A stretch of DNA of 64,000 bases from Strongyloides papillosus (taxonomy: Eukaryota > Nematoda > Chromadorea > Rhabditida > Strongyloididae). Positions 13,701 through 23,169 of this stretch are shown one piece after another (position 1 is the first letter of the stretch; each line of letters starts with the position of its first letter). Under the pieces are notes generated by a model. That model had not been told where the DNA came from, made no database searches, and saw only the letters and a list, made by a program, of their open reading frames with translations. A program made the translations under genes and the position numbers. Location: positions 124,001 to 188,000 of the forward strand of contig SRSI01000072.1 of the NCBI GenBank assembly GCA_005656395.1. Direction: 5' to 3'.

Positions 13701-13809
13701 ATGACTAAAAGTCACACTTAATTTGCCAGCATTTTCCTAATTTTTTGATTTTGTTTACAAACTATTTTAAAAAATTTATTGTTAAATGATAAAAAAAATA
13801 CCCATATTG

Positions 13810-14560
13810 TCATAGAATACTAAGTTTTATTGAATTATAACTATTAGTCAGCTTTTTAATTTCTGCTTCCTCTATCAACGCTCTATTAAATCTGTTAACA
13901 ATACTGTTAATTGAAATTGTATCAAAACTTTTCTCTGCAATCAAAACTGCTATTTTGTAACTACATCGCTTTCTTTTATTATTCCTGGTGAATTCTACAC
14001 TCTTATCATCTGACATCCATTCTTAGTAACTTTTTTTTAAATTATATCTGAATAGCTTATTTACACTGACATTCATAGGTTGAAGACACCTTGTTATTTT
14101 CCCAAGAATCACAGCAATTTCCGAGTATTCTCTATAAAGTTGCACAAACAGTAACCGTCATATGTAATTTAACTGAATCCATAATAAGAAGTGACTTGTT
14201 ATGATTTCGATCAAAAAGCTCTCTCTTCTTCCGGACTTTGTCAATCTATTTATTCATAATTTTTTTTGTCATCTACCCTTTTTCGTTCACTTGTACTACT
14301 ATTCCTTGTGGAAAAGCTACTTCTGGCATAAACCTCTTTTTAAAGATCACCATCGGCTTCAACTTTTTTTCAACAACTGTTGCAGCTATAACAATTTTAA
14401 AATTTAACTTTTCATAGCCCGTAGAAGTGATTTTAGCGTCCTCATTTCTCTTATATTCTGTAGTTTTACTTTTAACAATATTAAATGTCACAGCTACTTT
14501 GTGAATATTGTCAACATTATTTGGAGAAATGTTTAATGTGTTTCCTTCATAGCAAACCTT
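13810..14560 (-). pseudogene. Decayed pogo/Tigger-type (CENP-B-like DDE) transposase
   Basis: Two minus-strand frames (14273-14491 and 13810-14016) and the sequence between them reassemble a DDE_1-type transposase. ITSTGYEKLNFKIVIAAT resembles the 'TTG.EK..FTVVL' block. KLKPMVIFKKR is followed by FPQGIVVQVNEKG, matching the '.P.vIFKGK... P.gv.v..NekGWM' block. Further on, LLIMDSVKLH stands where 'LLLDSFRGH' carries a catalytic D. The tail has YQEWM and a Lys/Arg-rich run. Frameshifts and stops separate these blocks. Such transposases move TA-flanked elements; a Tigger-like MITE lies at 54726-55047, but no link to this copy can be shown. Confidence 0.6.
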
Positions 14561-14899
14561 CTAACGGCTTTAACATTTTTTACTTGTAATTTTTTGGAAG
14601 AGATTGTCACACATTTGTTACTCTTCTTAGTGATAATCCTGCTCTTCTTATAAAATTTTTGCATCAACATGGTCATGTAGCCAGTATATTATTTTCATTA
14701 TTTCTAGCTTCTTCAATAGCTTTTTTTTATAGTAATTGGAGTTACAATTTGATTTTTTTTTCTCTTTTTTTACAACAAAATTATACATTTTCTTTTCCAT
14801 TTCGGGATATTTTAGTAAAGGTCCACGAAATGCTATTCTTTTGTAATCATAAGCCTTTGATAAAAAGTGATCTCATTTACTCCGCCGTCTTTACATAGA

Positions 14900-15800
14900 T
14901 AATTTTGTAATTGTTGTAAATATCCGTTAAGGAAGTTTCTTTGTTACTTAAACATTTGACTAAAACTTTAGAATTTTCCAGTAGGCAAGCTTTCTTTTGA
15001 AGTTTATAATTTAAATCATCCATTGTCACGACTGTTTGTTGACCATCATCGTTAATACTATTTGAAGACTTTTTTCATTTTTTTTACTTCCATAACGGTG
15101 TCTAATTGCATTTTTGGCATTATCTACTTGTACGTGTTCCATTAATATAGGTATCTGAAGCTCTAGACTTTAAAAATAGAGTATGTGTTTCATGGCTTCG
15201 AAAACATTTCTTCGTGACGGCGTTGTAGTCAATGCGAAAATGTTGTATATTATCTTTCTGAAGGCGGGGACGTCTTTCTTCTTTAGACTACCAGTAACCA
15301 CTGAAGATATTTTTCTACAACTTTGAATTCTTGTTAGCTTTGTAATCTCAATCGCCTTACAGATCATGGTTTATATATGAGTTGTTGTTAGTTTATATCT
15401 TCCATCATCATCTTTTTTTTTAAAAATGGTGTTGTAAATCAACAATTTTTTCCAATATGTTAATTGATGATGTTTTTTAAAGATTTGAAGTTTTTTCATT
15501 ACCACCACCATTTAAATCGAATGAATTTTCAAGTGAAATATTTGTATCATTAGTGTTCTCAGGATAGAAGAAATTTTCATATAAGCTGGGAGATAAAAGG
15601 TAAAAAATCATTTTATTTATGAATTTAATCAATGCTTTACCTGTTTCATCTGAAGTATCATTATTGTTAGAGTAGCAAAAATGTTATTATATTTATCGCG
15701 TAAACCATATAAGAACAACTATATTAATAACATATTAAAGCCACCATGGAAATATAATAATAACAATCACATAATACATTTGTTACTGATGACAGCTTTG
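14900..15800 (-). pseudogene. Decayed coding-like stretch, unidentified
   Basis: The minus strand has short hydrophilic segments that look formerly coding. One is VVTMDDLNYKLQKKACLL around 14950-15030; another is the 65-codon frame at 15170-15367. They are separated by stops and fit no family I can name. They sit between the transposase remnant and the Lys-rich frame at 15998-16654, all on the minus strand. They may be the amino-terminal part of the transposase or part of a retroelement. Confidence 0.25.
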
Positions 15801-15997
15801 GGAAAATACCTACACTATCCCAAATGCTGATCGCCAGGATTCACTTCAGGATAACTTCTTCTCTCTTAGAAGATTCAGCTTTCTTAACCTCAGAGTTTCC
15901 TCCTTCACTTTTTTCAGGACTTCATTCATCAACTAACATCTTTTTTAAAAACTTCCTGTGCGTCTTTGACAACTGGACCACCATTCACTGGCTTAAT

Positions 15998-16654
15998 TCA
16001 TACATTAGCATCTTTGAATCCTTGAATTTCATAGGGACCTGAATGCGGGGCATCGAGCTTAGAGCTATTCTTTTGCTTCCACATAACTGACTTTCCTACA
16101 CAAAAGTCATCCTTAAAAGCAACCGGACAATTCTCTCTACCTTTCCAAGGCTTTACTTTCAACACCTCCTTTTCCATGGCACTTAACTTCTTCAATTCCT
16201 GAATCTTACAAGACGGATTCTTAACCCGGTCTACAAAGACAACTTTTTCAATTTTCTGAGCCTCCTTAGTACCTTTTCCTTCAGAAATTTCATTAATACC
16301 TGTACTTTCACACAAGCTACCACTAACGAGCTTACAAGCTAGACGGGAATTCAAAACTGCCGCGTTTCTCCCTTTCTTAAAATTTTTTCTCTTCATCGAC
16401 AACTCATGAAGCGGACCATCCTCCACCTTCCTTCCTCCAATTTCTTTTTCTTGGAAATCTCCTGTGTCATAAGCAACATCACTCACATTAGTACATACAA
16501 TTTTCAAAGCATCAGGCCTATCGATACTGTGGATATTCGCTTGTCCATGGTTACCCATAATTTTTTTTTTAAAAAGCCATTTCGCTTGTCCATGGGTAAG
16601 CGAAATGGTATAAATTTTTTTTAACACAAAACTTGGGTAAGCAAATTTTTTCAA
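15998..16654 (-). CDS. Lys/Glu-rich 218-residue frame, retroelement-like C-terminus
   Basis: This open frame of 218 codons is longer than chance predicts in such AT-rich DNA. Residues about 60-170 are rich in K, E and S without a recognised domain. The last 40 residues (VGKSVMWKQK...SGPYEIQGFKDANV) resemble the SH3-like barrel at the end of Ty3/gypsy integrases, where 'GD.V......KL...GPY.V' is typical. The resemblance continues past the stop at 15998 as VNGGPVVKDAQEVF before further stops. The amino end contains HGQAKW and HGQAN, encoded by a hairpin-forming repeat (16535-16608), so the first 45 residues may not be genuine. The best reading is the 3' end of a decayed pol gene; it is not clearly functional. 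Confidence 0.35.
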   Translation of the reverse strand: MKKFAYPSFVLKKIYTISLTHGQAKWLFKKKIMGNHGQANIHSIDRPDALKIVCTNVSDVAYDTGDFQEKEIGGRKVEDGPLHELSMKRKNFKKGRNAAVLNSRLACKLVSGSLCESTGINEISEGKGTKEAQKIEKVVFVDRVKNPSCKIQELKKLSAMEKEVLKVKPWKGRENCPVAFKDDFCVGKSVMWKQKNSSKLDAPHSGPYEIQGFKDANV

Positions 16655-16949
16655 GTTCTATTCGTGGAATGTCTATATCCATCCCCTATATGTGGTAATT
16701 AATGACAGCAACGCATTCTTCCGGAATGTAATGCTACAGTTTTATAAAAAAATGTATGAAACCAAAGTACATTCTTCTAAAAAATTATAAAAATGGGTAG
16801 TTGTACCATGAAACTATGCTAATACAAAATAAAAAAATGCTTTTTTGCTTGTCCATATTTTGTATATTACAAAAAAAAAGCCATTTCGCTTACCCAATGA
16901 ACAAGTTGTAACAAAAAAATGCTGGTTCGCTTACCCGTGGACAAGCGAA
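16535..16949. repeat. Cluster of hairpin-forming CGCTTgtCCATGGgtAAGCG motifs
   Basis: At least five occurrences of a 15-20-bp motif lie within 415 bp, in both orientations. There is a partial copy at 16535-16558 and a perfect hairpin at 16577-16608 (11-bp stem CCATTTCGCTT/AAGCGAAATGG, 10-nt loop). Half-copies lie at about 16846 and 16880. A second hairpin at 16926-16949 has a 7-bp stem TTCGCTT/AAGCGAA with loop ACCCGTGGAC. The motif is rich in G+C compared with its surroundings. It may represent terminal repeats of small nested elements or a protein-binding array. Confidence 0.6.
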
Positions 16950-16959
16950 TGTCCTCTCT

Positions 16960-18402
16960 CCCATTTACAGTTCTTGAAATATACCATCATGATTTTTCAT
17001 TTTACTAGTTCTAAATTAGTGAATTTCAGATACCCTGTTAACAGATGTTATTGTAACTAACATAAGTGTTCATTGCATTGTAGCTTGAATATCTGCATTT
17101 TCATAAGATCTTATGTAATCTAAAAAATCTTTTACACATCAGACTGTAGGCTTTGGTTCAACTGAAATTCTTTCTCTAGCTTTACTTTAAATAAACTTTT
17201 TATTGTGTTTATTAATTCATCAGTTAATTTCATATTACTAAGACTATTTACAGAAGAAATAGCCTAGATTTAAAAGTTAACACTCTATTTTAATAGATAT
17301 AAACATTAACTATAGCTTTCGTGTTTGGTATTTCGTAATCGTATTCATTTTGTTTACAAAAAAATTATAAATTGTTTAAATATCGATTTATATAATGCTC
17401 TAGTAAAATAACATTGTCATTACAGCATTTAATTATCTCTATGTTGCTTCAATATATTTAACAAACTATAAAAGGTTTGTCTTTCCATTTTGGTATTAAA
17501 AGATACACATCAACTTTACTTTTATTAAAGATTAATAGCTGAGTAATAATTATATGATGAGGAAAACAATGCAACATTTACTGCATAGTGATGAGAAATC
17601 CTGACCGAAAATATATGAACTAATAGTCTTCTTTTTTAAGAATCTACTTATATAAACATTACTCTTAAGATTTTCTTTTGTATTACATAAATTTAGAATA
17701 TATAATGAATAACCTTTTCTAGAAATGAAATCACTAATTATAGTTTTTTTTATTTTCTTTAGAGCCATGGCGTTTTCAGAAATTAGAGTATGACGCAATA
17801 AGCAGTCTTCTTATATATTGTATATTCCCGGATTTTTAAATAGCTTAGTAAAAACATTAAAAGTTCTCAATTTGCTATGAATTTCTTGAGTTAGGTAACT
17901 AAGCTCAAATGTTTCGCTTTTTTTTAAAAAGCTACTGTGGTAAAGTTATCACTTTCTACTATTATTTCTCTATCTCTAACAAGATTTCAAGGTATGAACA
18001 ATTTTTCTAACTGCATATGTTTCTTTCTAGTTAGTACTTTATTATCAAATGTAGAAGGGAATATACAACTCCTATTTATCTTATAGGTTAAGCAACGACT
18101 GACAAATTCTTTCAACGAGCTATCCTTTATGAAATGCATTCTAAATCTTTCAGAACGTATTTTGTTATTTATAAAGTAGTTAATTTTTAACAGTATTAAC
18201 TTCATCTCGTCTATGTTTGCTTTCTAACGAGATCTTCTAAATAGAAATTAATTATTTCTCTACTCTCGAATGTATCGTAGATCTTTCCAAACATAATTAA
18301 TTACTTATTAACAGTTAACATTTAGCAATCTTAGCTTTATCTCATTAATGTATATTTATCTACATTTTTATGGTACTTGTAGTTACCAGCGTATTTGTTA
18401 AA
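16960..18402 (-). other. Decayed coding-like minus-strand DNA flanking the LTR element
   Basis: Minus-strand frames at 17550-17798 and 17987-18205, and the reading between them (for example LVRDREIIVESDNFTTVAF near 17950, then ETFELSYLTQEIHSKL), look like fragments of a former gene broken by stops. I could not assign a family. The LTR retrotransposon at 18408 inserted immediately beside this region. Confidence 0.25.
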
Positions 18403-18407
18403 GTATT

Positions 18408-18552
18408 TGTGACATAACATGTCATTATTTAGCTATATTCATTGTATATATGACTATATATACGATGATATACGATTATTTTGTCACTTTTTTACCTATT
18501 TTACTTCGTTTCTTTTTTATATATTATATAAATAAATACTTATTATATAACA
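18408..18552 (+). repeat. 5' LTR (145 bp)
   Basis: Starts TGTGACATAACATG and ends TTATTATATAACA; it is identical to 23020-23164. The stretch TATATATTATATAAATAAATA near the 3' end could supply TATA-like and AATAAA signals. The last base is the A of the gag-pol start codon ATG. Confidence 0.95.
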
Positions 18553-21500
18553 TGGCGCCCCCGATTGAGACATTTAATTCTTCTAACCCATACTTACGTT
18601 TAAAAACATTACGCCTAGCGTTGTTTAAAGCGCAGTCAGAAGACAAAAAGAAAACCACCATTTTTAATTGTGTTGATCCCTCTTTTTTTGAAGAATGTTC
18701 TTTAGAAGAAATAGAAGATTTAACAGCTAGTGAGTGTTACTTAAAAATTAGTAAATTTTATGAATCTTACGCAGATGCATTCGATCCTTATGATAAGATA
18801 CTTTTAATTACAGATAAGTTGTTCATTGATTTTACCCTTAGAACTCCTTACTCTTCTTTTTTTAAGGATGTGGAAGCACGTCTGAAATTTTTTAAAGTAG
18901 ATAATTTTGACGCCCTTATTATTCATAAATTTCTTGATCTAGTGACTCCTCGTATCAGAAATCAGACATGGTTTAAAGATGTTCAGCCGGATGATTTCTG
19001 TCTAGAAAGCTGGTCTAAAGCTGCCCTGACCTGGGACAAGCATGCCAATTCAGGTTTAGTTAAAGCATTTAGAAATTCTTATATCTCCAATAATACTAAA
19101 AAAGATGTTGCTAAAAAAGAAGTTGATCATGCTCCTATTGCCCCTGTTGGTCCTTCTATTGCTAGTGCACAACGTGCTATTTTTGATACTATTTATGATT
19201 ACATCATGATCGATAGTGGTTGCAAAGTTAATGTTCTTTCTAAGTTAACATTTGATAAGCTAGATCCACATACTCAATCATTATGTAAATTTGATGATAA
19301 TTTCACCGTTAAACTTCCTAATAGTACAAATGCTACGTGTATCGGTACAATCGTTTTACCTTTTTCTTGTCCTTTTGCCAAAATAAACAAAGTAGACATT
19401 ACTTTTTGTGTATTCGATTTCCAATGGAATTTAATGGGCCTCGATACATGTATTGAGTTTAAGTTATTATCTAAATTAGAATCACTTTTATCGAATGAAT
19501 GTGCAGCTATTGATGTAGATAGTGGCAAATCAGATGTTTCTTGTATTATTAAATTTTTAGATAACAACCCCATTCTTTATAATGATGTTATTACAAATTC
19601 TAAAATCACTGTTAATTTACCTTTACCGCCTTCTGTTACTCCATTTAATGCTCCATTAATTAGATTTGCTAAAGATCTTAAGTCGGTTTCTAAAGATATA
19701 TTAGATAGTGATGTTGAGAAAGGTATTCTTAGAAAAGTCCCAGATAATGAATCTAGTCCATGGTTGAGTAATGCTTTTACAATTGCGCAAGATGGTAAGA
19801 AACCTCGTTTGGTTATCAATCCCAAGCATTTGAATTCTCAGATTGCTATACCATCTGATATCGTTAGAAGATTACCTACAGCTAGGGATGTTTTTAGTCT
19901 TATTTCTAAGTATTATGAATCTGGGAAATCTAAAGATTACTGTTTTTCTTCTTTCGATATACAATCTGCCTATCACAATTGCCGGTTATCCCCTGATCAA
20001 GCTAAGTTTTTAAGATTTAAAACAGAGTACGGCATATACGAACCCCAAACCTTAATTTTTGGTCTTAATGTTAGTTCTCATCTTTTTATTTGTGAGCTTG
20101 AAAAACTTATGAGTGGTATAGATAACATAATTTTTTATAGTGACGATGGTCTTGTAGTTACTGAGCGTAAACATCACCCTACCGTTGTTATAAATATTCT
20201 CTCTCGTTTATTATCCGTTGGTTGGAAAATTTCTGTTGGAAAGTCGGTTTGGATGACAGATACTTTAGAATACATAGGTCTTCAAATTTCACCTAGAGGT
20301 ATAAGCATTCCTGATTCTAAGAAAGCCAAATTCCTTAATTTTTCCCGACCTAAATCTTTGAAACAATTAATGTTTTTCTGTAATTCGTTAAACTACTATC
20401 GGTCAATGATACCTGAGTTCAGTGTTCTTATCGAACATTTTTATTCTATGAAATCTTTTAGATGGTTAGACGCTGAGGAATCTCGTTTTAAACGAATATT
20501 AGAGATTTTGTCCCAGCATACGTACCTTACTTTTATCCCTTCAAATGTAGATTACTTTTCTGTTACTACCTTAGTTTCTGAAAGAGCAGTTTCATCTGCT
20601 TTATATTGGCACAAAGATTCTAATTCTGGTTTATTTGACTTAGCCGGTCGCACCCTATCCACTTCTGAGTCCAATTATCTTTCTCAAACTAAGATATTGT
20701 TAGCTGCTAAAGAGATTATATATGATAATCACAATTTTATTTTCGATATCCCGATTAGAATTCTTATTAATGATGCATCGTTGAAATCTGTTTTGACTAA
20801 AGCTAATGAACCCACTTCTGCTCAAACCGCGTTTCAACGTTTCCGTTTGTTTTTAGAATGTTATAATGTCGAATATATTTTCACTAAAACTGTTGATATG
20901 TTTAATAAGCTTAGGATTGAGAATCATCTTGACGAGCCTACACCAATCTGCGCATTACAAGAATTAATTAAGGATAACGCTCTCGAATCAATCGAAGTAT
21001 CTGATATAGTTTGTTCTTATACCTCTGATTTTCCCGCAAGTTTGTTCTATAAAGTAGTTGCTAGTCAAGATATATCTGATATAGAACTAAGGCAACTATC
21101 TTCATCCTTACGCCAATACATAAATACAGACAATATATTTGTTGATACTGACGGTTTAATTAAAATTAACAATAAAATTTATATCCCATCATCTTACGAA
21201 AATGAATTGTTAAAATTATTACATAAATATCACAGAAGTGCATCAGCTATGATGTCATTATGCAAATCGCAATTTATCTTAGAAAACTACTCAACAAAAA
21301 TTAATAGCTATTATCTAAATTGTTCTATTTGTATGATGTATAGACGTTCAGGTCCACGCAAAATTTCTACATGGCCTTCTTGCTCTCAACCACGCCAGAG
21401 ATGGCATTGTGATCATTTATATTTTAGAAACAAATATTTATTAGTTATTACTGATGTTTTTTCTAATTTTTTAATATTGTATCATTTACCTTCCTTGTCT

Positions 21501-22403
21501 GTTTCTACTTTGCGTGAAGCTTTTAATTGTATTTTTGCTCAGTATGGTAAACCCACTATACTAGTTCTTGATAATCATCCTTCCTTTGCTGCTAAAGAAA
21601 TTAAGCAGTATTTCTTATCTCATTCTATTTTTATTATTTATGCTATTAAATATCAACATCATTCAAATGGTTATGCGGAAAATATGGTTGGGTACACTAA
21701 AGCATCTTTAACTAAACTAATGGTGACAGAAAATTTTAAATCTGCCGTAAATTTAACTATGTTAAAGAATCATTCATCACCTTTCCATGATTCCACCCCA
21801 GAGAAGTTATTTTTTAAAGACAATAACTTGACTTCGGAAATTATCCTTCGCCACACTCCTGACGTTAAAATTATTAATCAACGTGGCATGTTTAAAATAA
21901 AGCCTGAAGAAAAGTTATGGAGACCTTGTCTTGTTGAACAAAAACTTGGATCTGATACTTTTTTAGTTTTGGATGATGACTCGTCTTCTCACTTGCTTAA
22001 GAGTAATTGTGTCAACTTAAATATTGGTCCAGCTCTCAAATCTGAAATACTTTCTTCTGAACCATCTAATGTCAATGATGCATTACCTCCTCCACCTTCC
22101 AATTTTCCTGTAGATGAAAATGTGAAAAAGGGAAGTATGACAGTTCCTTCTCCGAATAATGTTGATCGTCGCGATACTGTTGAGTCTACTACCGCACATA
22201 TTATTGATGAAGACAACTCCATGGATATTTCAAATGATTCTGTTACGAGTCAATCTACGTTGGTCTTTCAATCTTCTACTCCAGCTTCTGAGAAAGCAAT
22301 TCTTTCTTTCAAAACAGAACATCAATTCAATGATTTCTTAACGTTGCATCCGGAGTACAAGACATCCTTTGTTTTCATGATGGATCAACAAAACCTCATA
22401 TGA
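18552..22403 (+). CDS. gag-pol: Gag-Pol polyprotein of the Ty3/gypsy-type element
   Basis: A single 1,283-codon frame; I start it at the ATG at 18552 because the 34 upstream codons lie in the LTR. Residues 1-205 form a Gag-like region with no visible CCHC knuckle. An aspartic protease has its active-site DSG at 221-223. Reverse transcriptase spans about 375-620, with the first catalytic D in FDIQSAY (D469) and YSDD at 529-532. About 665-790 is an RNase H relic: the first catalytic D position reads T-T (672-673) and other acidic positions are changed. Integrase follows, with H891, H894, C924 and C927 for zinc and D954, D1007, E1043 (35-residue spacing) for catalysis. A Ser/Thr-rich tail follows. 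Gag and Pol are fused without a shift. The frame overlaps the downstream RNase H frame. Confidence 0.93.
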   Translation: MAPPIETFNSSNPYLRLKTLRLALFKAQSEDKKKTTIFNCVDPSFFEECSLEEIEDLTASECYLKISKFYESYADAFDPYDKILLITDKLFIDFTLRTPYSSFFKDVEARLKFFKVDNFDALIIHKFLDLVTPRIRNQTWFKDVQPDDFCLESWSKAALTWDKHANSGLVKAFRNSYISNNTKKDVAKKEVDHAPIAPVGPSIASAQRAIFDTIYDYIMIDSGCKVNVLSKLTFDKLDPHTQSLCKFDDNFTVKLPNSTNATCIGTIVLPFSCPFAKINKVDITFCVFDFQWNLMGLDTCIEFKLLSKLESLLSNECAAIDVDSGKSDVSCIIKFLDNNPILYNDVITNSKITVNLPLPPSVTPFNAPLIRFAKDLKSVSKDILDSDVEKGILRKVPDNESSPWLSNAFTIAQDGKKPRLVINPKHLNSQIAIPSDIVRRLPTARDVFSLISKYYESGKSKDYCFSSFDIQSAYHNCRLSPDQAKFLRFKTEYGIYEPQTLIFGLNVSSHLFICELEKLMSGIDNIIFYSDDGLVVTERKHHPTVVINILSRLLSVGWKISVGKSVWMTDTLEYIGLQISPRGISIPDSKKAKFLNFSRPKSLKQLMFFCNSLNYYRSMIPEFSVLIEHFYSMKSFRWLDAEESRFKRILEILSQHTYLTFIPSNVDYFSVTTLVSERAVSSALYWHKDSNSGLFDLAGRTLSTSESNYLSQTKILLAAKEIIYDNHNFIFDIPIRILINDASLKSVLTKANEPTSAQTAFQRFRLFLECYNVEYIFTKTVDMFNKLRIENHLDEPTPICALQELIKDNALESIEVSDIVCSYTSDFPASLFYKVVASQDISDIELRQLSSSLRQYINTDNIFVDTDGLIKINNKIYIPSSYENELLKLLHKYHRSASAMMSLCKSQFILENYSTKINSYYLNCSICMMYRRSGPRKISTWPSCSQPRQRWHCDHLYFRNKYLLVITDVFSNFLILYHLPSLSVSTLREAFNCIFAQYGKPTILVLDNHPSFAAKEIKQYFLSHSIFIIYAIKYQHHSNGYAENMVGYTKASLTKLMVTENFKSAVNLTMLKNHSSPFHDSTPEKLFFKDNNLTSEIILRHTPDVKIINQRGMFKIKPEEKLWRPCLVEQKLGSDTFLVLDDDSSSHLLKSNCVNLNIGPALKSEILSSEPSNVNDALPPPPSNFPVDENVKKGSMTVPSPNNVDRRDTVESTTAHIIDEDNSMDISNDSVTSQSTLVFQSSTPASEKAILSFKTEHQFNDFLTLHPEYKTSFVFMMDQQNLI
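18553..18570 (+). promoter_or_regulatory. Primer-binding site
   Basis: TGGCGCCCCCGATTGAG begins at the first base after the LTR. TGG pairs with the CCA end of a tRNA, and GCGCCCCCG is the expected continuation for a priming tRNA acceptor stem. It lies inside the gag-pol coding sequence (codons 1-7), which is unusual. The priming tRNA is not identified. Confidence 0.75.
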
Positions 22404-22894
22404 AAAATCCGTCTGCTGGTTTAGGCTATCTAGTATACATTGATAGTCCGATAGTAATTGGTGGTGCTGTTATAGATCCTCCATGTACGTCAGATATGGC
22501 AGAGTTGAAAGCTCTCTTGCATATTTTACCATTTCTATCTGAAGTTGAGAAACCTCTTCTAATTTGTACGGACTCCTCATACATATATAAGTCAATTGCA
22601 TATGGTTGGAGCCATCGTCTAGCTATTGAAGAACATCGTCCTCATACAATTGAATGGGAAGCTGTTTTGCGTTTATGGAAAACTAATTTTAAAATAGTCC
22701 ATGTTGAGTCACATATACGTAATTCTACTTTTGGTATTCAGACAGTCGATTTTATGGCTCGTGCTTTTAGTCAACGTTTCCTGTCCGACACCTATTTCAA
22801 AACTAGTGCTACTACAACTAAAGATGCTTTAAGTGCTGCTAAATCAATTCTTCTTGATTACGAAGTGAAACTTCGCCGTAAAGTTAATGACTAA
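22400..22894 (+). CDS. Second RNase H, downstream of integrase
   Basis: This frame encodes a type I RNase H that would degrade RNA in the RNA:DNA hybrid during reverse transcription. From the ATG at 22400 it shows NPSAGLG, then AELKAL (E35), TDSSYIY (D58), and HVES...VDFMARA (D117), three of the four catalytic acids. The fourth, expected first, is a DGS at 22379-22387. It is in this frame but upstream of the ATG, inside the overlap with gag-pol (this frame is open from 22334). A protein begun at 22400 would therefore lack the first strand and first catalytic Asp. Expression by a backward one-base shift near the T run at 22372-22375 would include it. A one-base indel or sequence error there is the alternative. 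The upstream RNase H of the polyprotein is degenerate, so this domain probably supplies the activity. Confidence 0.85.
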   Translation: MKNPSAGLGYLVYIDSPIVIGGAVIDPPCTSDMAELKALLHILPFLSEVEKPLLICTDSSYIYKSIAYGWSHRLAIEEHRPHTIEWEAVLRLWKTNFKIVHVESHIRNSTFGIQTVDFMARAFSQRFLSDTYFKTSATTTKDALSAAKSILLDYEVKLRRKVND

Positions 22895-23006
22895 TTGCAT
22901 TGTTTATTGTATCTTATTGTATCCTTCTTATTTATTATTGTCTCATATTATTCTTATAACATTATTTTGTATTTCCTAATTATCCTCCACTATCCTCTTC
23001 GTATTG

Positions 23007-23019
23007 TGAAGAAGGGAAG
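23007..23019 (+). promoter_or_regulatory. Polypurine tract
   Basis: TGAAGAAGGGAAG abuts the right LTR and is the only purine-rich run between the stop at 22894 and the LTR. It is the expected plus-strand primer. Confidence 0.8.
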
Positions 23020-23164
23020 TGTGACATAACATGTCATTATTTAGCTATATTCATTGTATATATGACTATATATACGATGATATACGATTATTTTGTCACT
23101 TTTTTACCTATTTTACTTCGTTTCTTTTTTATATATTATATAAATAAATACTTATTATATAACA
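23020..23164 (+). repeat. 3' LTR (145 bp)
   Basis: Identical to 18408-18552 by inspection. It is followed directly by GTATT, the right copy of the target-site duplication. Confidence 0.95.
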
Positions 23165-23169
23165 GTATT

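Larger units (their letters stand above)
18408..23164 (+). mobile_element. Complete young Ty3/gypsy-type LTR retrotransposon
   Basis: Two 145-bp LTRs, identical by inspection, enclose one long gag-pol frame and a short following frame, 4,757 bp in all. The 5-bp direct repeats GTATT at 18403-18407 and 23165-23169 flank the element as a target-site duplication, the usual size for Ty3/gypsy. LTRs begin TGTGACAT and end ATAACA. A primer-binding site (TGGCGCCCCCG) directly abuts the left LTR, and a purine tract (GAAGAAGGGAAG) directly precedes the right one. Domain order is protease, reverse transcriptase, degenerate RNase H, integrase, then a second RNase H. Identical LTRs and long open frames point to a recent insertion. 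Confidence 0.95.

Noticed and set aside
16406..16624. 72-codon plus frame over the hairpin cluster
   Set aside because: It lies opposite the longer minus frame and within repeated motifs, with no domain.
18450..18551. Reading the gag-pol protein from the ATG at 18450, adding 34 hydrophobic residues
   Set aside because: Those codons lie entirely within the LTR, which is duplicated at 23020-23164. The ATG at the LTR/primer-site junction is the more likely start.
19274..19825. Minus-strand frames within gag-pol
   Set aside because: They are shadows of the plus-strand pol frame, with no domain of their own.
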